From Armatimonadetes bacterium RBG_19FT_COMBO_69_19 (GTDB lineage Bacteria; Sysuimicrobiota; Sysuimicrobiia; Sysuimicrobiales; Kaftiobacteriaceae), in the NCBI GenBank assembly GCA_001768125.1, contig MENB01000061.1, forward strand, positions 2,037-17,049: a stretch of DNA of 15,013 nt, read 5' to 3'. The notes beneath the pieces are model-generated. The model had not been told where the DNA came from and did no database searches. It saw nothing but the letters and a program-made list of their open reading frames with translations. This document shows, one piece after another, positions 1 through 7,754 of this stretch. Position numbers and translations under genes: made by a program. Numbering within the stretch: the first letter of the stretch is position 1; each line of letters begins with the position of its first letter.

Positions 1-194
1 AGGCCGTGCAGGATGGGACGAGCGGGTTCCTCGTCGCCCCCGACGTCGAAGCACTCGCCGCGCGGGGTATGGCCTTGCTGGACGATCCGACTCTCCGGCG
101 GGCGATGGGCCGTGCCGCCCGTGAGGCCGCGCGTCCCTTTGGGCTGGACGTGATGACGGATCGCATCGTCGAGGTGTACGAGTCGTGTATCTGA
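1..194 (+). CDS. Glycosyltransferase family 4, C-terminal fragment (cut by window edge)
   Basis: Only the last ~64 residues are present; the frame is open from base 3 and stops with TGA at 192-194. The segment [15 protein letters not shown], then a short helix with [17 protein letters not shown], and the ending IVEVYES match the usual C-terminal layout of GT-B fold group 1 (GT4) glycosyltransferases. In that family the 'G.LV.P.D...LA' element lies beside the nucleotide-sugar site and the final helix crosses back to the N-terminal domain. Such enzymes move a sugar from an activated donor to a lipid or glycan acceptor, but donor and acceptor cannot be told from this piece. The 3' end overlaps the smc start by 10 bp. 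In B. subtilis the gene before smc is rnc, so this neighbour differs. The family assignment is fairly safe. Confidence 0.72.
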   Translation, partial: AVQDGTSGFLVAPDVEALAARGMALLDDPTLRRAMGRAAREAARPFGLDVMTDRIVEVYESCI

Positions 195-3100
195 AGCGCC
201 TGGAGCTGCACGGGTTCAAGACGTTCGCCGATCGGACCGAGCTGGAGTTCACCCCCGGCATCACGGCGATCGTCGGGCCGAACGGCAGCGGGAAGAGCAA
301 CGTCTTCGACGCCATCCGCTGGGCGCTCGGCGAGATGGGCTACAAGAGCCTGCGCAGCGGCAAGATGGACGATGTCATCTTCGGCGGCAGCGAGGTGCGC
401 CGTGCCATGGGCATGGGCGAGGTCTCGCTCACCATCAACAATGACTCCGGCGCGCTGCCGGTCGAGTACGCGGAAGTCACGGTGACGCGCCGCGGGAACC
501 GCGGCGGCGAAGGCGAGTACCTCATGAACATGCTGCCCTGCCGGCTGCGCGACATCCAGATGCTGTTCCTGGGGACCGGGCTCGGGGGGCGATCGTACTC
601 CCTCATCGGCCAGGGCCAGGTGGACAGCGTGCTGAATGCGGGGCCGGACGAGCGCCGGGTGCTGCTCGAGGAGGCGGCCGGCCTTGCGCGGTACAAGCGG
701 CGCCGCCGGGAAGCGGAGCGCCGTCTGGCGCATGCCGGAGCGAACCTGCTGCGCGTGCAGGACGTGCTGGCCGAGCTCACCACGCAGCTGGAGGCGCTGC
801 GCGTGCAGGCGGAGGCGGCCGAGCAGTATCAGGCGTACACGAGGGAGATCCGCGAGCTCGAGCTCGCCCTGCAGGTGGACGACGCGCGCCGCGTCCTCTC
901 TGCGCTGCGGCGCATCGTGACCCAGACGGAATCGATCCAACAGCAGCTGCACGCACTCGCCGCGTCGGGCGCCGAGACCGGCCGGCAAATGGATCACGAC
1001 CGCGCCCGGGCCGCCGAGGTCGCGCGCCATTGGGAGGACGCGCAGCGCGCCCTGCTGCAGCTCGTGGAGGATCTCAGCCAGCGAGAATCAGCGATGCAGG
1101 TGCTCACTGAACGCGTGCGCGCCACCGCCGCCCAGCGCGAGCGGCTGGCCGCCGACGCCCACCGCCTGGAGACAGAGCGTGCCCAGGCCGAGGAGCAACT
1201 GAGCGCACTGCAGGCCCAGGCCGCGACGCTCAATGGAAAACGCGACGACCTCCTGGATAAGCTCCGGGCCGCGGAGGAGGTCCAGGACGCCGCGGGGGGC
1301 GTGCAGCGCGAGGCCGAGGAGCGCCTGGCCGGCCTGCGGGCGGAGATCGCGGATCTGAGCGCCGCGCGCACGCGGGCGACGCACGACCTGGCGCGGCTCG
1401 ATGAGCGCGAGGGGGCGCTGAGGGCACAGGCGTCCGCGCACGAGGCCCGGCGGTCGGCCCTCGCGGCCCGGGCGGCCGAGCTGACCGCGGCGGCGGGGCA
1501 GATGGAGGCCGCGATCGGGGCGCTGCTTGCGGAGCGCGACGCCGGCGCGGAGCGCCTCAGCCGGTTGCAGGGGGAGCAGAGCGAACTCGGACAGCGCCTG
1601 GCGAGCTGTGACGAGGACGTCCGCCAGATCCAGGCCGACCGTCAGGTCGTGGCCCGGACGCTCGGGTTCCTTGAGGACATGCACCGACGGCTGGAAGGCT
1701 ACGAGCAGGGGGTGCGTGAGATCCTCATCGCCAAGCAGGAGCATCCCGAGCGATTCGCGGGGATCCGCTATCCGATCCTCGAGCTGCTCCGCGTGGCCGC
1801 GCCGCACCGGGCGGCGATCGAGGCGGCGCTGGGTCGCCGGCTCTTCTCCCTCGTGGCAGGCAGCGTGGACGACGTGAAGGGCGGGCTCAGCTACCTCCGC
1901 GGCAACGGGCAGGGGAGCGCGTCCTTCATCCCGGTGGAGCTGGTGTCCTCGCGCCCGTCGGTGGAGCTGCCGTCGGGGACGGGGATCGTCGGCCGCGCGA
2001 CCGACCTCGTGGAGTTGACGAACGGCGCCCGCGACGTGGTGCAGGTCCTGCTGGCCGATGTCGTCGTGGTGAGCTCGCTCGACGACGCGGTAGCGCTGCG
2101 CGCGCAGGGCTTTACCGGCCGCATCGCCACGCTCGACGGCGAACTCCTCACCCCCGACGGCGTGATCAGCTTCCGCGGCAAACCCGACGGTGAGGCGCTC
2201 CTGCTCGGCCGGCGCGAGCAGATCGCGTCGCTGCGCGAGCGCGCGGCGGGACTGGATGCCTCCGCGGAACGCGTTGCTTCCCAGCGCACGGCCCTGGCGG
2301 ACCAGCTTGCGGCCCTCATCGAGCAGTGCGCCGCCATGGAGGCCGAGTGCAGCCGGCTGGACGAGACGATCGCGCAGCAGCAGGCGGCGCTCGCCCCGGT
2401 GCAGGTCGAGCTCGCCCGGCTGCCGCTCGACCAGGGAGACGTGGACGCCGCGCTGGCCCGGATCGCCGGGGAGCACGAGCGTGTGCGGAGCGAGGTAGAC
2501 CGGCTGCGTGCCGACGACGCCGAGCTCGCCCAGGTCCTTGCCGAGCGCGAGGCCGCGGCCGAGGCGCTGGAGACCGAGGTGCATTCGGTGGTGGCGCAGA
2601 CCCAGGCCGCCCGGGCGCGCCTGACCGACGCACGGGTGGAGCTCGCGGAGGTTGCCGGGACGCTGGAGGGCCTGCGCGAGCGGGTTGACGAGTATGAGCG
2701 ACGCGAGGCGGAGCTTAGCGCGCGATGCGATCAGCTGCAGGGTGAGATGACAGTGCTGGACGGTGAGCATCATCTGCTCACCCATTCGCTGGAGGAGGCG
2801 ACGCAGGCGCGGACCCTGCTCGCGGAGCAGCAGGAGGCGACGCGCACGCTGCTCGGTGCCCTCGAGGAGGAGCGCGGCCTCCTGCAGCAGCGCCTGGTGG
2901 ACCTCGAGGCGGCGTGGCGTCAGGTGCAGGAGTCGCTGCGCGACGTGGAGGAGCAGGCTCACCGCCTGGAGGTGCGCCACGCCCAGGTGGACACCGAATT
3001 CAGCGGGGCGACGCGCCGCATCAGCGCTGAGTTCGGCGTGGCGTGGGAGGACGTGCGTGAGCTGCGCCTCCCGGTCGGCCGGGACGAAGCCCAGGGACGC

Positions 3101-3757
3101 ATCGAGGCCCTGCGCGGGCTCCTCGCCGCGCTGGGGCCGGTGAACCTCCGCGCGGTGGATGAGCACGCCGCGGTCGCCGCCCGCGTGGGGGCGCTGCGCA
3201 CCCACGCGGAGGATCTCGACCGGGCGCGCGCAGCGTTGGGGGCGCTGATCCGGCACCTCGACGACGTGCTGCGCGTGCGCTTTGCGGAGACCTTCGAGGC
3301 CGTGAACGAGGAATTCAACCGCCTGTTCGTCCGGCTCTTCGCGGGCGGGCGCGCCCGGCTGCTGCTGGTGGACGGTGAGCCGGGCAGCGAGCCGGGCATC
3401 GAGATCGAGGCCCAGCTGCCGGGGAAGAAGATGCGCAGCCTGTCCGCGCTCTCCGGCGGTGAGCGCGTGCTCGTCGCGCTGTCGCTGATCTTCGCCATGC
3501 TGCGCGTTCATCCCAGCCCGTTCTGCATCTTCGACGAGGTGGAGGCCGCGCTCGACGACGCGAACACGACGAAGTTCACCACGCTGCTGCGCGAGCTCGC
3601 CGAGCGCACGCAGGTGCTCATCATCACCCACAACAAGGGCACGATGGAGGCCGCGGACGTGCTCTACGGCGTGACGATGGAGATTCCCGGCGTCTCCAAG
3701 ATCATCTCGATGCGTCTGACGAAGAAGGGGATCCCCGAGCCCGTACCGGTCGCTTGA
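185..3757 (+). CDS. smc: Chromosome partition/condensation protein SMC
   Basis: A 1190-residue protein, normal length for bacterial SMC, the ATPase of the SMC-ScpAB condensin that compacts and segregates sister chromosomes. Walker A is GPNGSGKS at residues 31-38. The ABC signature LSGGER is at 1089-1094, and Walker B is FCIFDE with D1117 and E1118, followed by the D-loop AALDD. Two long coiled-coil arms, rich in E, R, A, L and Q, span about 170-500 and 670-1000. Between them lies the hinge, about 510-660, with [22 protein letters not shown] at its start (only its beginning is conserved enough to name). The GTG start at 185 is chosen because [16 protein letters not shown] matches the family N-terminus and GAGGTG at 171-176 gives a ribosome site 8 bases upstream. 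It is followed after 21 bp by ftsY, as in Bacillota. All ATPase motifs are intact. Confidence 0.97.
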   Translation: MYLKRLELHGFKTFADRTELEFTPGITAIVGPNGSGKSNVFDAIRWALGEMGYKSLRSGKMDDVIFGGSEVRRAMGMGEVSLTINNDSGALPVEYAEVTVTRRGNRGGEGEYLMNMLPCRLRDIQMLFLGTGLGGRSYSLIGQGQVDSVLNAGPDERRVLLEEAAGLARYKRRRREAERRLAHAGANLLRVQDVLAELTTQLEALRVQAEAAEQYQAYTREIRELELALQVDDARRVLSALRRIVTQTESIQQQLHALAASGAETGRQMDHDRARAAEVARHWEDAQRALLQLVEDLSQRESAMQVLTERVRATAAQRERLAADAHRLETERAQAEEQLSALQAQAATLNGKRDDLLDKLRAAEEVQDAAGGVQREAEERLAGLRAEIADLSAARTRATHDLARLDEREGALRAQASAHEARRSALAARAAELTAAAGQMEAAIGALLAERDAGAERLSRLQGEQSELGQRLASCDEDVRQIQADRQVVARTLGFLEDMHRRLEGYEQGVREILIAKQEHPERFAGIRYPILELLRVAAPHRAAIEAALGRRLFSLVAGSVDDVKGGLSYLRGNGQGSASFIPVELVSSRPSVELPSGTGIVGRATDLVELTNGARDVVQVLLADVVVVSSLDDAVALRAQGFTGRIATLDGELLTPDGVISFRGKPDGEALLLGRREQIASLRERAAGLDASAERVASQRTALADQLAALIEQCAAMEAECSRLDETIAQQQAALAPVQVELARLPLDQGDVDAALARIAGEHERVRSEVDRLRADDAELAQVLAEREAAAEALETEVHSVVAQTQAARARLTDARVELAEVAGTLEGLRERVDEYERREAELSARCDQLQGEMTVLDGEHHLLTHSLEEATQARTLLAEQQEATRTLLGALEEERGLLQQRLVDLEAAWRQVQESLRDVEEQAHRLEVRHAQVDTEFSGATRRISAEFGVAWEDVRELRLPVGRDEAQGRIEALRGLLAALGPVNLRAVDEHAAVAARVGALRTHAEDLDRARAALGALIRHLDDVLRVRFAETFEAVNEEFNRLFVRLFAGGRARLLLVDGEPGSEPGIEIEAQLPGKKMRSLSALSGGERVLVALSLIFAMLRVHPSPFCIFDEVEAALDDANTTKFTTLLRELAERTQVLIITHNKGTMEAADVLYGVTMEIPGVSKIISMRLTKKGIPEPVPVA

Positions 3758-3778
3758 CCGGGCGGGTATCCTCGTAGT

Positions 3779-4696
3779 GTGAGTGTCTTCGACCGCCTCC
3801 GGGCGAGCCTCGCGCGCACGCGCGAGACCTTCACCGCCCGCATCGAGCAGGCCCTGCGCCAGCCCCCCGGGCCCGAGTTCTACGAGGAGCTTGAAGCCGT
3901 TCTCGTACAGGGCGACGTCGGCATTCCCACGACCGAGCACATCATCGAGCAGCTGCGGGCCCGCCGGGACGCTCGAGACCCGGCCGCCATCCGCACGGCG
4001 CTCCGGGAGATCCTCCAGGGGCTGTTCGGGGAAGCTGTACCGCTGCATCTGGATCCGGCTCCGGCCGTGGTGCTCGTCCTGGGCGTGAACGGTGCCGGCA
4101 AGACCACCTCGATCGGGAAGCTGGCCTACCGTCTGCGCGCTGAAGGCCGGTCCGTGCTCCTGGCTGCGGCGGACACCTTCCGCGCCGCCGCGATCGACCA
4201 ACTCGTCATCTGGGGAAACCGCGTCGGGGTCGAGGTCGTGAAGCACGCCCCGGGGGCCGACCCTGCGGCCGTCGTGTACGATGCGGTGCAGGCGATGAAG
4301 GCGCGCGGCATCGACGTCCTCATCGTCGACACGGCGGGGCGGCTGCACACGAAGGTGAACCTCATGGAGGAGCTCAAGAAGATCTCCCGCGTCATCGCCC
4401 GTGAGCTACCGTCCGCGCCGGTCGAGCGGCTGCTCGTGCTCGACGCCTCCACCGGCCAGAACGCGATCCAGCAGGCGCGCCGCTTCCACGAGGCCGTGGA
4501 TGTCACCGGGCTCATCCTCGCCAAGCTCGACGGGTCGGCGAAGGGTGGCGCGGTGCTGGCCATCGGCCGCGAGCTGGGCCTGCCGGTCAAGCTCGTGGGG
4601 ACGGGGGAGGAGCCCGATGACCTGCAGCCCTTCGAGCCTCGGTCCTACGTAGACGTCCTGCTTCCCGAGATTCCAGGGGTCGTCGGTGACCAGTGA
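3779..4696 (+). CDS. ftsY: Signal recognition particle receptor FtsY
   Basis: A 305-residue SRP-type GTPase. It is the membrane-associated receptor that docks the Ffh-ribosome-nascent chain complex at the Sec translocon. It is a short NG-domain form without a long acidic A domain, as in many Gram-positives. The helical N domain starts with MSVFDRLRASLARTRETF. The G domain follows: P-loop GVNGAGKTT (102-110), motif II with ADTFRAAAIDQL, DTAGRLHTK from D184, STGQNAI, AKLDGSAKGG, and the closing GTGEEPDDLQPF. These are all consensus, in contrast to the partner Ffh in this window. The GTG start at 3779 fits the family N-terminus, although no good Shine-Dalgarno is visible. It probably shares a transcript with smc. 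A perfect 22-bp palindrome lies 33 bp past the stop. Confidence 0.97.
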   Translation: MSVFDRLRASLARTRETFTARIEQALRQPPGPEFYEELEAVLVQGDVGIPTTEHIIEQLRARRDARDPAAIRTALREILQGLFGEAVPLHLDPAPAVVLVLGVNGAGKTTSIGKLAYRLRAEGRSVLLAAADTFRAAAIDQLVIWGNRVGVEVVKHAPGADPAAVVYDAVQAMKARGIDVLIVDTAGRLHTKVNLMEELKKISRVIARELPSAPVERLLVLDASTGQNAIQQARRFHEAVDVTGLILAKLDGSAKGGAVLAIGRELGLPVKLVGTGEEPDDLQPFEPRSYVDVLLPEIPGVVGDQ

Positions 4697-4707
4697 TGTC
4701 GTTCACC

Positions 4708-4725
4708 ATGACCTAGGTGGGTCAT
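4708..4725. repeat. Small dyad with half-sites ATGACC / GGTCAT
   Basis: ATGACC (4708-4713) and GGTCAT (4720-4725) are inverted repeats separated by 6 bp, and the 8-bp palindrome ACCTAGGT (4711-4718) overlaps them. TGGGTCAT at 4718-4725 recurs as a direct repeat at 4763-4770, 45 bp further on; both copies are followed within two bases by GTTC. Several overlapping small dyads in one short gap suggest a protein-binding region rather than a terminator, but no known operator is recognised. Confidence 0.4.
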
Positions 4726-4729
4726 CGTT

Positions 4730-4751
4730 CAACTCGGTCCGGACCGAGTTG
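4730..4751. promoter_or_regulatory. Perfect 22-bp palindrome downstream of ftsY
   Basis: The left half CAACTCGGTCC (4730-4740) is followed with no gap by its exact reverse complement GGACCGAGTTG (4741-4751). As RNA it would fold into a 9-bp stem with a CCGG tetraloop. No T-run follows (next bases TATGCCGC), so it is not a standard intrinsic terminator. It could be a dimer-binding operator, a Rho-independent pause or 3'-end stabilising hairpin for the smc-ftsY message, or a cruciform-prone site. The structure is certain; its role is not known. Confidence 0.55.
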
Positions 4752-4771
4752 TATGCCGCAGCTGGGTCATT

Positions 4772-4784
4772 TGTTCGCTGAACA
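4772..4784. repeat. Short dyad TGTTC-GCT-GAACA
   Basis: A 5-bp inverted repeat (4772-4776 and 4780-4784) around GCT, about 22 bp before the -35 box of the ylxM promoter. Its half-sites point the opposite way from the Gram-positive LexA box (GAAC-N4-GTTC), so it is not called as one. Its position fits an upstream regulator site, but that is inference. Confidence 0.3.
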
Positions 4785-4805
4785 TCCGGCCGAGATTCCC
4801 AGCGG

Positions 4806-4834
4806 TTGACGGGCCTGCAGCAGCGGCCTATACT
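4806..4834 (+). promoter_or_regulatory. Sigma-70-type promoter for the ylxM-ffh gene group
   Basis: TTGACG (4806-4811) and TATACT (4829-4834) match the housekeeping -35 and -10 boxes at five of six positions each, and are separated by exactly 17 bp. Transcription would start near 4841, about 43 bases before the ylxM ATG. The TTG of the -35 box happens to be an in-frame start-like codon for ylxM and could mislead gene callers. This is the best promoter in the window and begins a long run of same-strand genes with small gaps up to trmD. Confidence 0.75.
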
Positions 4835-4843
4835 GGACCGGGT

Positions 4844-4865
4844 TGTAAAGCCAGTACACTTTACA
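4844..4865. promoter_or_regulatory. Inverted repeat TGTAAAG-N8-CTTTACA at the start of the ylxM leader
   Basis: Perfect 7-bp arms at 4844-4850 and 4859-4865 with an 8-bp spacer. The repeat begins about 3 bases past the predicted transcription start, a typical place for a repressor to block initiation or early elongation. It is AT-rich in GC-rich surroundings. A second inverted repeat overlaps: TACTGG (4831-4836, partly the -10 box) pairs with CCAGTA (4851-4856, the spacer). At the RNA level the first repeat could also form a 7-bp hairpin in the leader. I do not recognise the regulator. Confidence 0.55.
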
Positions 4866-4883
4866 GGCACTCCCATCGAGGCC

Positions 4884-5243
4884 ATGGACCGCGAACTCAC
4901 CGAACGCCTGCGCGTGATTCGCCTCTTCGACACCTATGGCCGCTTGCTGTCGATCCGCCAGCAGCGCCTGCTGCGGCTGTACTATCACGACGATCTCTCC
5001 CTGAGCGAGATCGCCGAGCAGGACGAGGTGACGCGGCAGGCCGTGTTTGATGCGCTGCACCGGTCGACGGAGGAATTGGAGCGGCTCGAGGCCTCGCTGC
5101 AAGTGATGGAGTCCCGCCGCCAGCTGATCGGGCGGCTCAACGCGCTGGCGACGGCGCTGCGGCGCCTCCGGGAGAGGGTCGGCGCGGACGTGGTTGCCGA
5201 GGTCGAGCAAGAGCTGGACGCCCTCCGGCGGACGGCGGGGTGA
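4884..5243 (+). CDS. ylxM: YlxM/p13-like sigma-related DNA-binding protein (UPF0122)
   Basis: A 119-residue protein with a sigma-70 region 4-like helix-turn-helix: LLSIRQQRLLRLYYHDDLSLSEIAEQ followed by a recognition helix region TRQAVFDALHRS (about residues 20-64). A charged helical tail follows (EELERLEASLQVMESRR). This is the layout of the YlxM family, found between ftsY and ffh in Bacillota and linked to SRP biology in streptococci; its exact role is poorly defined. The ATG at 4884 is preferred over the in-frame TTG at 4806 because family members start near 'M...ELTERLRVIRLFDTYG', and because the TTG is part of a strong promoter -35 box. A close GAGG (4878-4881) is the only ribosome-site candidate. 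The methyltransferase start lies 3 bp after the stop. Confidence 0.85.
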   Translation: MDRELTERLRVIRLFDTYGRLLSIRQQRLLRLYYHDDLSLSEIAEQDEVTRQAVFDALHRSTEELERLEASLQVMESRRQLIGRLNALATALRRLRERVGADVVAEVEQELDALRRTAG

Positions 5244-5246
5244 CCC

Positions 5247-5855
5247 GTGGAGCACTACTCCACTCGTGAGCCGAGCGCGCCGTCCCGACGGCGGGAGATC
5301 CAGGCCCGCCTGCGCGGCAAGGTCTGGACGTTCGTTACCGACCGCGGCGTCTTTGCTGGCGCCGGCATCGATCCCGGCACGCGCGCCTTGATCGAGGCGA
5401 TGCGCATCGAGCCAACGGACCACGTACTGGACGTCGGCTGCGGGTACGGGCCGATCGGTCTGGTGGCGGCGCACCTGGCGACGCGAGGCCGCGTCGTCCT
5501 CGTCGACGTAAATGAGAGGGCCGTCCAGCTGGCGGCGGACAACGTCCGCCGCCAACATCTCGAGAACGTCGAGGTCTACGGCGGGGATGGAACCCAACCG
5601 GTGCGCGGGCTGATCTTCGACGTCGTCGTGACGAATCCGCCGATCCGGGCCGGAAAGACCACGCTGCGCCGCCTGCTGCGCGAGATCCGCGACGCCCTGC
5701 GTCCGGGAGGGCGCCTCTACCTGGTGGCGCGAACGGCCCAGGGCGCGAAGACGCTGGCGAAGGACATCGGCGCTGCGGTGGGGCCGGTGCGGGAGGTCGC
5801 GCAGGCGGCCGGATATCGCGTGTATGAAGCCGTGCGGGAGGACCCAGAGCGGTAG
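5247..5855 (+). CDS. YbxB-like class I SAM-dependent methyltransferase
   Basis: A 202-residue protein of the methyltransferase small (MTS, RsmC-like) family. SAM-binding motif I is LDVGCGYGPIG (D62-G68 region), the acidic end of beta-2 is VLVDVNERA, and motif IV is NPPIRAGK (from N130). NPP with a following I/hydrophobic residue is typical of enzymes that methylate an amino nitrogen of a base, here probably in rRNA. The N-terminus MEHYSTREPSAPSRR and the segment VWTFVTDRGVFAGAGIDPGTRALIEA resemble B. subtilis YbxB. In that organism ybxB lies between rplL and rpoB, so its position here inside the SRP cluster is different. The GTG start at 5247 is 3 bp past the ylxM stop, with a G-rich stretch upstream, and the gene ends 2 bp before ffh. 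The target nucleotide is unknown. Confidence 0.85.
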   Translation: MEHYSTREPSAPSRRREIQARLRGKVWTFVTDRGVFAGAGIDPGTRALIEAMRIEPTDHVLDVGCGYGPIGLVAAHLATRGRVVLVDVNERAVQLAADNVRRQHLENVEVYGGDGTQPVRGLIFDVVVTNPPIRAGKTTLRRLLREIRDALRPGGRLYLVARTAQGAKTLAKDIGAAVGPVREVAQAAGYRVYEAVREDPER

Positions 5856-5857
5856 CC

Positions 5858-7192
5858 ATGTTTGAGTCGCTGCAGTCGAGATTCGCCACGATCATCCGCA
5901 ACCTCACGGGGCGGGGCGTCCTCTCCGAGGCCGACGTCGACGCCGCGCTGCGCGAGGTGCGCCTGGCGCTGCTCGAGGCCGACGTCAACTTCAAGGTCGC
6001 CAAAGCGTTCGTGGACCGCGTGCGTGCGGCCGCCGTCGGAGCGCTGATCACGAAGAGCCTCGCGCCCGGGCACGAGGTCGTCAAGATTGTCCACGAGGAG
6101 CTGATTCGCTTGCTCGGAGGACCGACCCGCGAGCTTCGGATTGCGGATCGGCCTCCCACCATTATCCTGCTCGCGGGTCTACATGGCGCCGGCAAGACCA
6201 CCACCGCTGGCAAGCTGGCCCTGCGCCTGCGCAAGCGCGGGCGTCAGCCCCTGCTCGTCGCGACCGACCTCAAGCGGCCCGCCGCGGTGACGCAGCTCCA
6301 GGTGGTCGGCGCGCAGGCAGGCACCCCCGTCTACGTCCAGGAGGGCGCCACCGATCCGATCGCCGTCGCCCGCGGAGCCATCGACGAGGCCAGGCGCGGC
6401 GGTCAAGACACAGTGATCATCGACTCCGCCGGCCGGCAGCACATCGACGAGGAGTTGATGGCCGAGCTGCGCGCGATGCGCGAGGCGGTGCAGCCGCACG
6501 AGGTCTTGCTGGTGATGGACGCGATGGCCGGGCAGGACGCCGTCAGCATGGCGGAGCGCTTCCATCAGATGCTTGCTCTCGACGGGCTCATCGTCACGAA
6601 GCTCGACGGGGACGCGCGCGGCGGCGGGGTCCTCTCCGTCGTCGAGGTGACCGGCGTGCCGGTGCTGTTCGCCGGCACGAGCGAGAAGCTCGACGGGCTC
6701 GAGCCCTTTCATCCCGACCGCATGGCCTCGCGCATCCTCGGCATGGGCGACGTCCTCACGCTGATCGAGCGCGCCCAGGAGGGCGTGGACGATCAGGCTG
6801 CCGCGGAGCTCGAACGCAAGCTGCGAAAGGCCGAGTTCACGCTCGATGATTTCCGCCAACAGCTGCGCCAGGTGCGCAAGATGGGGCCGCTGGACTCGCT
6901 CATGGAGATGATCCCGGGTCTGGGGGTCCGCATGAAGAGCGCGGGCGGGGTGGACGAGCGTCAACTCGGACGGGTGGAGGCGATCATCGACTCGATGACG
7001 GCGCAGGAGCGGCGCCAGCCGCAGCTCATCGACGGCAGCCGGCGACGGCGCATCGCGCGCGGCAGCGGCACGTCGATCCAGGACGTGAACCGCCTGCTGC
7101 GCCAGTTCGACGAGGCCAAGCGGATGATCAAGCAGGTCAGCGAGCTCGAGAAGAAGGGGAAGCGGGGGAAGCTCCCGTTTCCGCTCCAGTAA
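5858..7192 (+). CDS. ffh: Signal recognition particle GTPase Ffh (SRP54)
   Basis: A 444-residue protein of normal length. With SRP RNA it binds signal sequences on translating ribosomes and delivers them to FtsY. The N domain begins [20 protein letters not shown]. In the G domain the P-loop is [10 protein letters not shown] (107-116), motif [13 protein letters not shown], motif [10 protein letters not shown] (from D189), then [17 protein letters not shown] (from T247) and [18 protein letters not shown]. The M domain, from about F327, contains [19 protein letters not shown] and the RNA-binding [14 protein letters not shown] (from G393). Three motifs differ from the usual Ffh: Q to H in GLQG, T to S in DTAGR, T to A in DAMTGQD. 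The second D-x-x-R and its Gln are kept. Full length and locus argue for the functional Ffh rather than a paralogue. Confidence 0.96.
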   Translation: MFESLQSRFATIIRNLTGRGVLSEADVDAALREVRLALLEADVNFKVAKAFVDRVRAAAVGALITKSLAPGHEVVKIVHEELIRLLGGPTRELRIADRPPTIILLAGLHGAGKTTTAGKLALRLRKRGRQPLLVATDLKRPAAVTQLQVVGAQAGTPVYVQEGATDPIAVARGAIDEARRGGQDTVIIDSAGRQHIDEELMAELRAMREAVQPHEVLLVMDAMAGQDAVSMAERFHQMLALDGLIVTKLDGDARGGGVLSVVEVTGVPVLFAGTSEKLDGLEPFHPDRMASRILGMGDVLTLIERAQEGVDDQAAAELERKLRKAEFTLDDFRQQLRQVRKMGPLDSLMEMIPGLGVRMKSAGGVDERQLGRVEAIIDSMTAQERRQPQLIDGSRRRRIARGSGTSIQDVNRLLRQFDEAKRMIKQVSELEKKGKRGKLPFPLQ

Positions 7193-7211
7193 ACGAACGG
7201 GGAGGTCCGGC

Positions 7212-7472
7212 ATGGTGAAGATCCGGTTGATGCGGTTGGGCGGCAAGCACAAGCCCTTCTACCGCCTAGTCGTCGCAGATTCGCGCGCGCCGCGTAGCGG
7301 CCGCTACATCGAAGCGATCGGGTACTACAATCCGACGACGGACCCATCGACGCTCAAGGTCGACGAAGCCAAGGCGATCGCCTGGCTGCGCAAGGGTGCG
7401 CGCCCGTCGGACACGGCGCGCGTGCTACTGCAGCGTACCGGCGTGCTCGAGCGGGCCACGGCGAAGTCCTGA
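7212..7472 (+). CDS. rpsP: Small ribosomal subunit protein bS16
   Basis: An 86-residue 30S subunit protein that binds 16S rRNA early in assembly. [25 protein letters not shown] and the following [12 protein letters not shown] are the family signature; the C-terminal region [16 protein letters not shown] is also standard. The length is normal. The ATG at 7212 is preceded by a strong ribosome site GGGGAGGT (7199-7206) with about 5 bases of spacing, the best in the operon, in line with a high-demand ribosomal protein. It sits 19 bp after ffh and is followed by khpA and rimM, the conserved order. Confidence 0.97.
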   Translation: MVKIRLMRLGGKHKPFYRLVVADSRAPRSGRYIEAIGYYNPTTDPSTLKVDEAKAIAWLRKGARPSDTARVLLQRTGVLERATAKS

Positions 7473-7483
7473 GGATTCGGACC

Positions 7484-7741
7484 GTGGCGTCGGAGCAGGC
7501 CCTGCGCGACCTCGTCGAGTTCGTGGCCCGCGCGCTCGTGGACGATGCGGCGGCGGTGCGGGTGCGGACGGGTGTGCCGGCGGAAGGGCAGGGGGTGTTG
7601 ATCGAGCTGCACGTGGCGCCCGCCGACATGGGCAAGGTGATCGGCCGCCAGGGGCGGATCGCGCGGGCGCTGCGGTCGGTGGTGCGGGCCGCCGCGGTCC
7701 GGCACGGCGTGCGGGTCGTCCTGGACATCAAGAGCGCGTGA
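7484..7741 (+). CDS. khpA: KH-domain RNA-binding protein KhpA (YlqC)
   Basis: An 85-residue protein consisting of one KH domain. The nucleic-acid clamp GKVIGRQGRIARALRSVV carries the G-x-x-G loop at G54-G57, and the N-terminal LRDLVEFVARALVDD is typical of KhpA. In Gram-positives KhpA works with KhpB (Jag) as an RNA chaperone affecting cell division and envelope growth; khpB is not in this window. The GTG start at 7484 has GAGGA (7471-7475) 8 bases upstream, overlapping the rpsP stop, which suggests coupling to rpsP translation. The position between rpsP and ylqD/rimM is the conserved one. Confidence 0.92.
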   Translation: MASEQALRDLVEFVARALVDDAAAVRVRTGVPAEGQGVLIELHVAPADMGKVIGRQGRIARALRSVVRAAAVRHGVRVVLDIKSA

Positions 7742-7754
7742 CGGGAGGAGCACG

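Noticed and set aside
1088..4348. Very long open frame on the - strand (1086 codons) opposite smc and ftsY
   Set aside because: It mirrors two fully conserved genes and its protein is an Arg/His/Leu-rich composition artefact. High GC leaves few stop codons in the antisense frame.
4772..4784. LexA/SOS box in the ftsY-ylxM gap
   Set aside because: The half-sites are TGTTC-GCT-GAACA, the reverse orientation and wrong spacing for the Gram-positive GAAC-N4-GTTC box.
4806..4883. TTG at 4806 as the ylxM start, adding 26 residues
   Set aside because: The TTG belongs to a near-consensus -35 box, the transcript would start downstream of it, and the extra residues do not fit the family.
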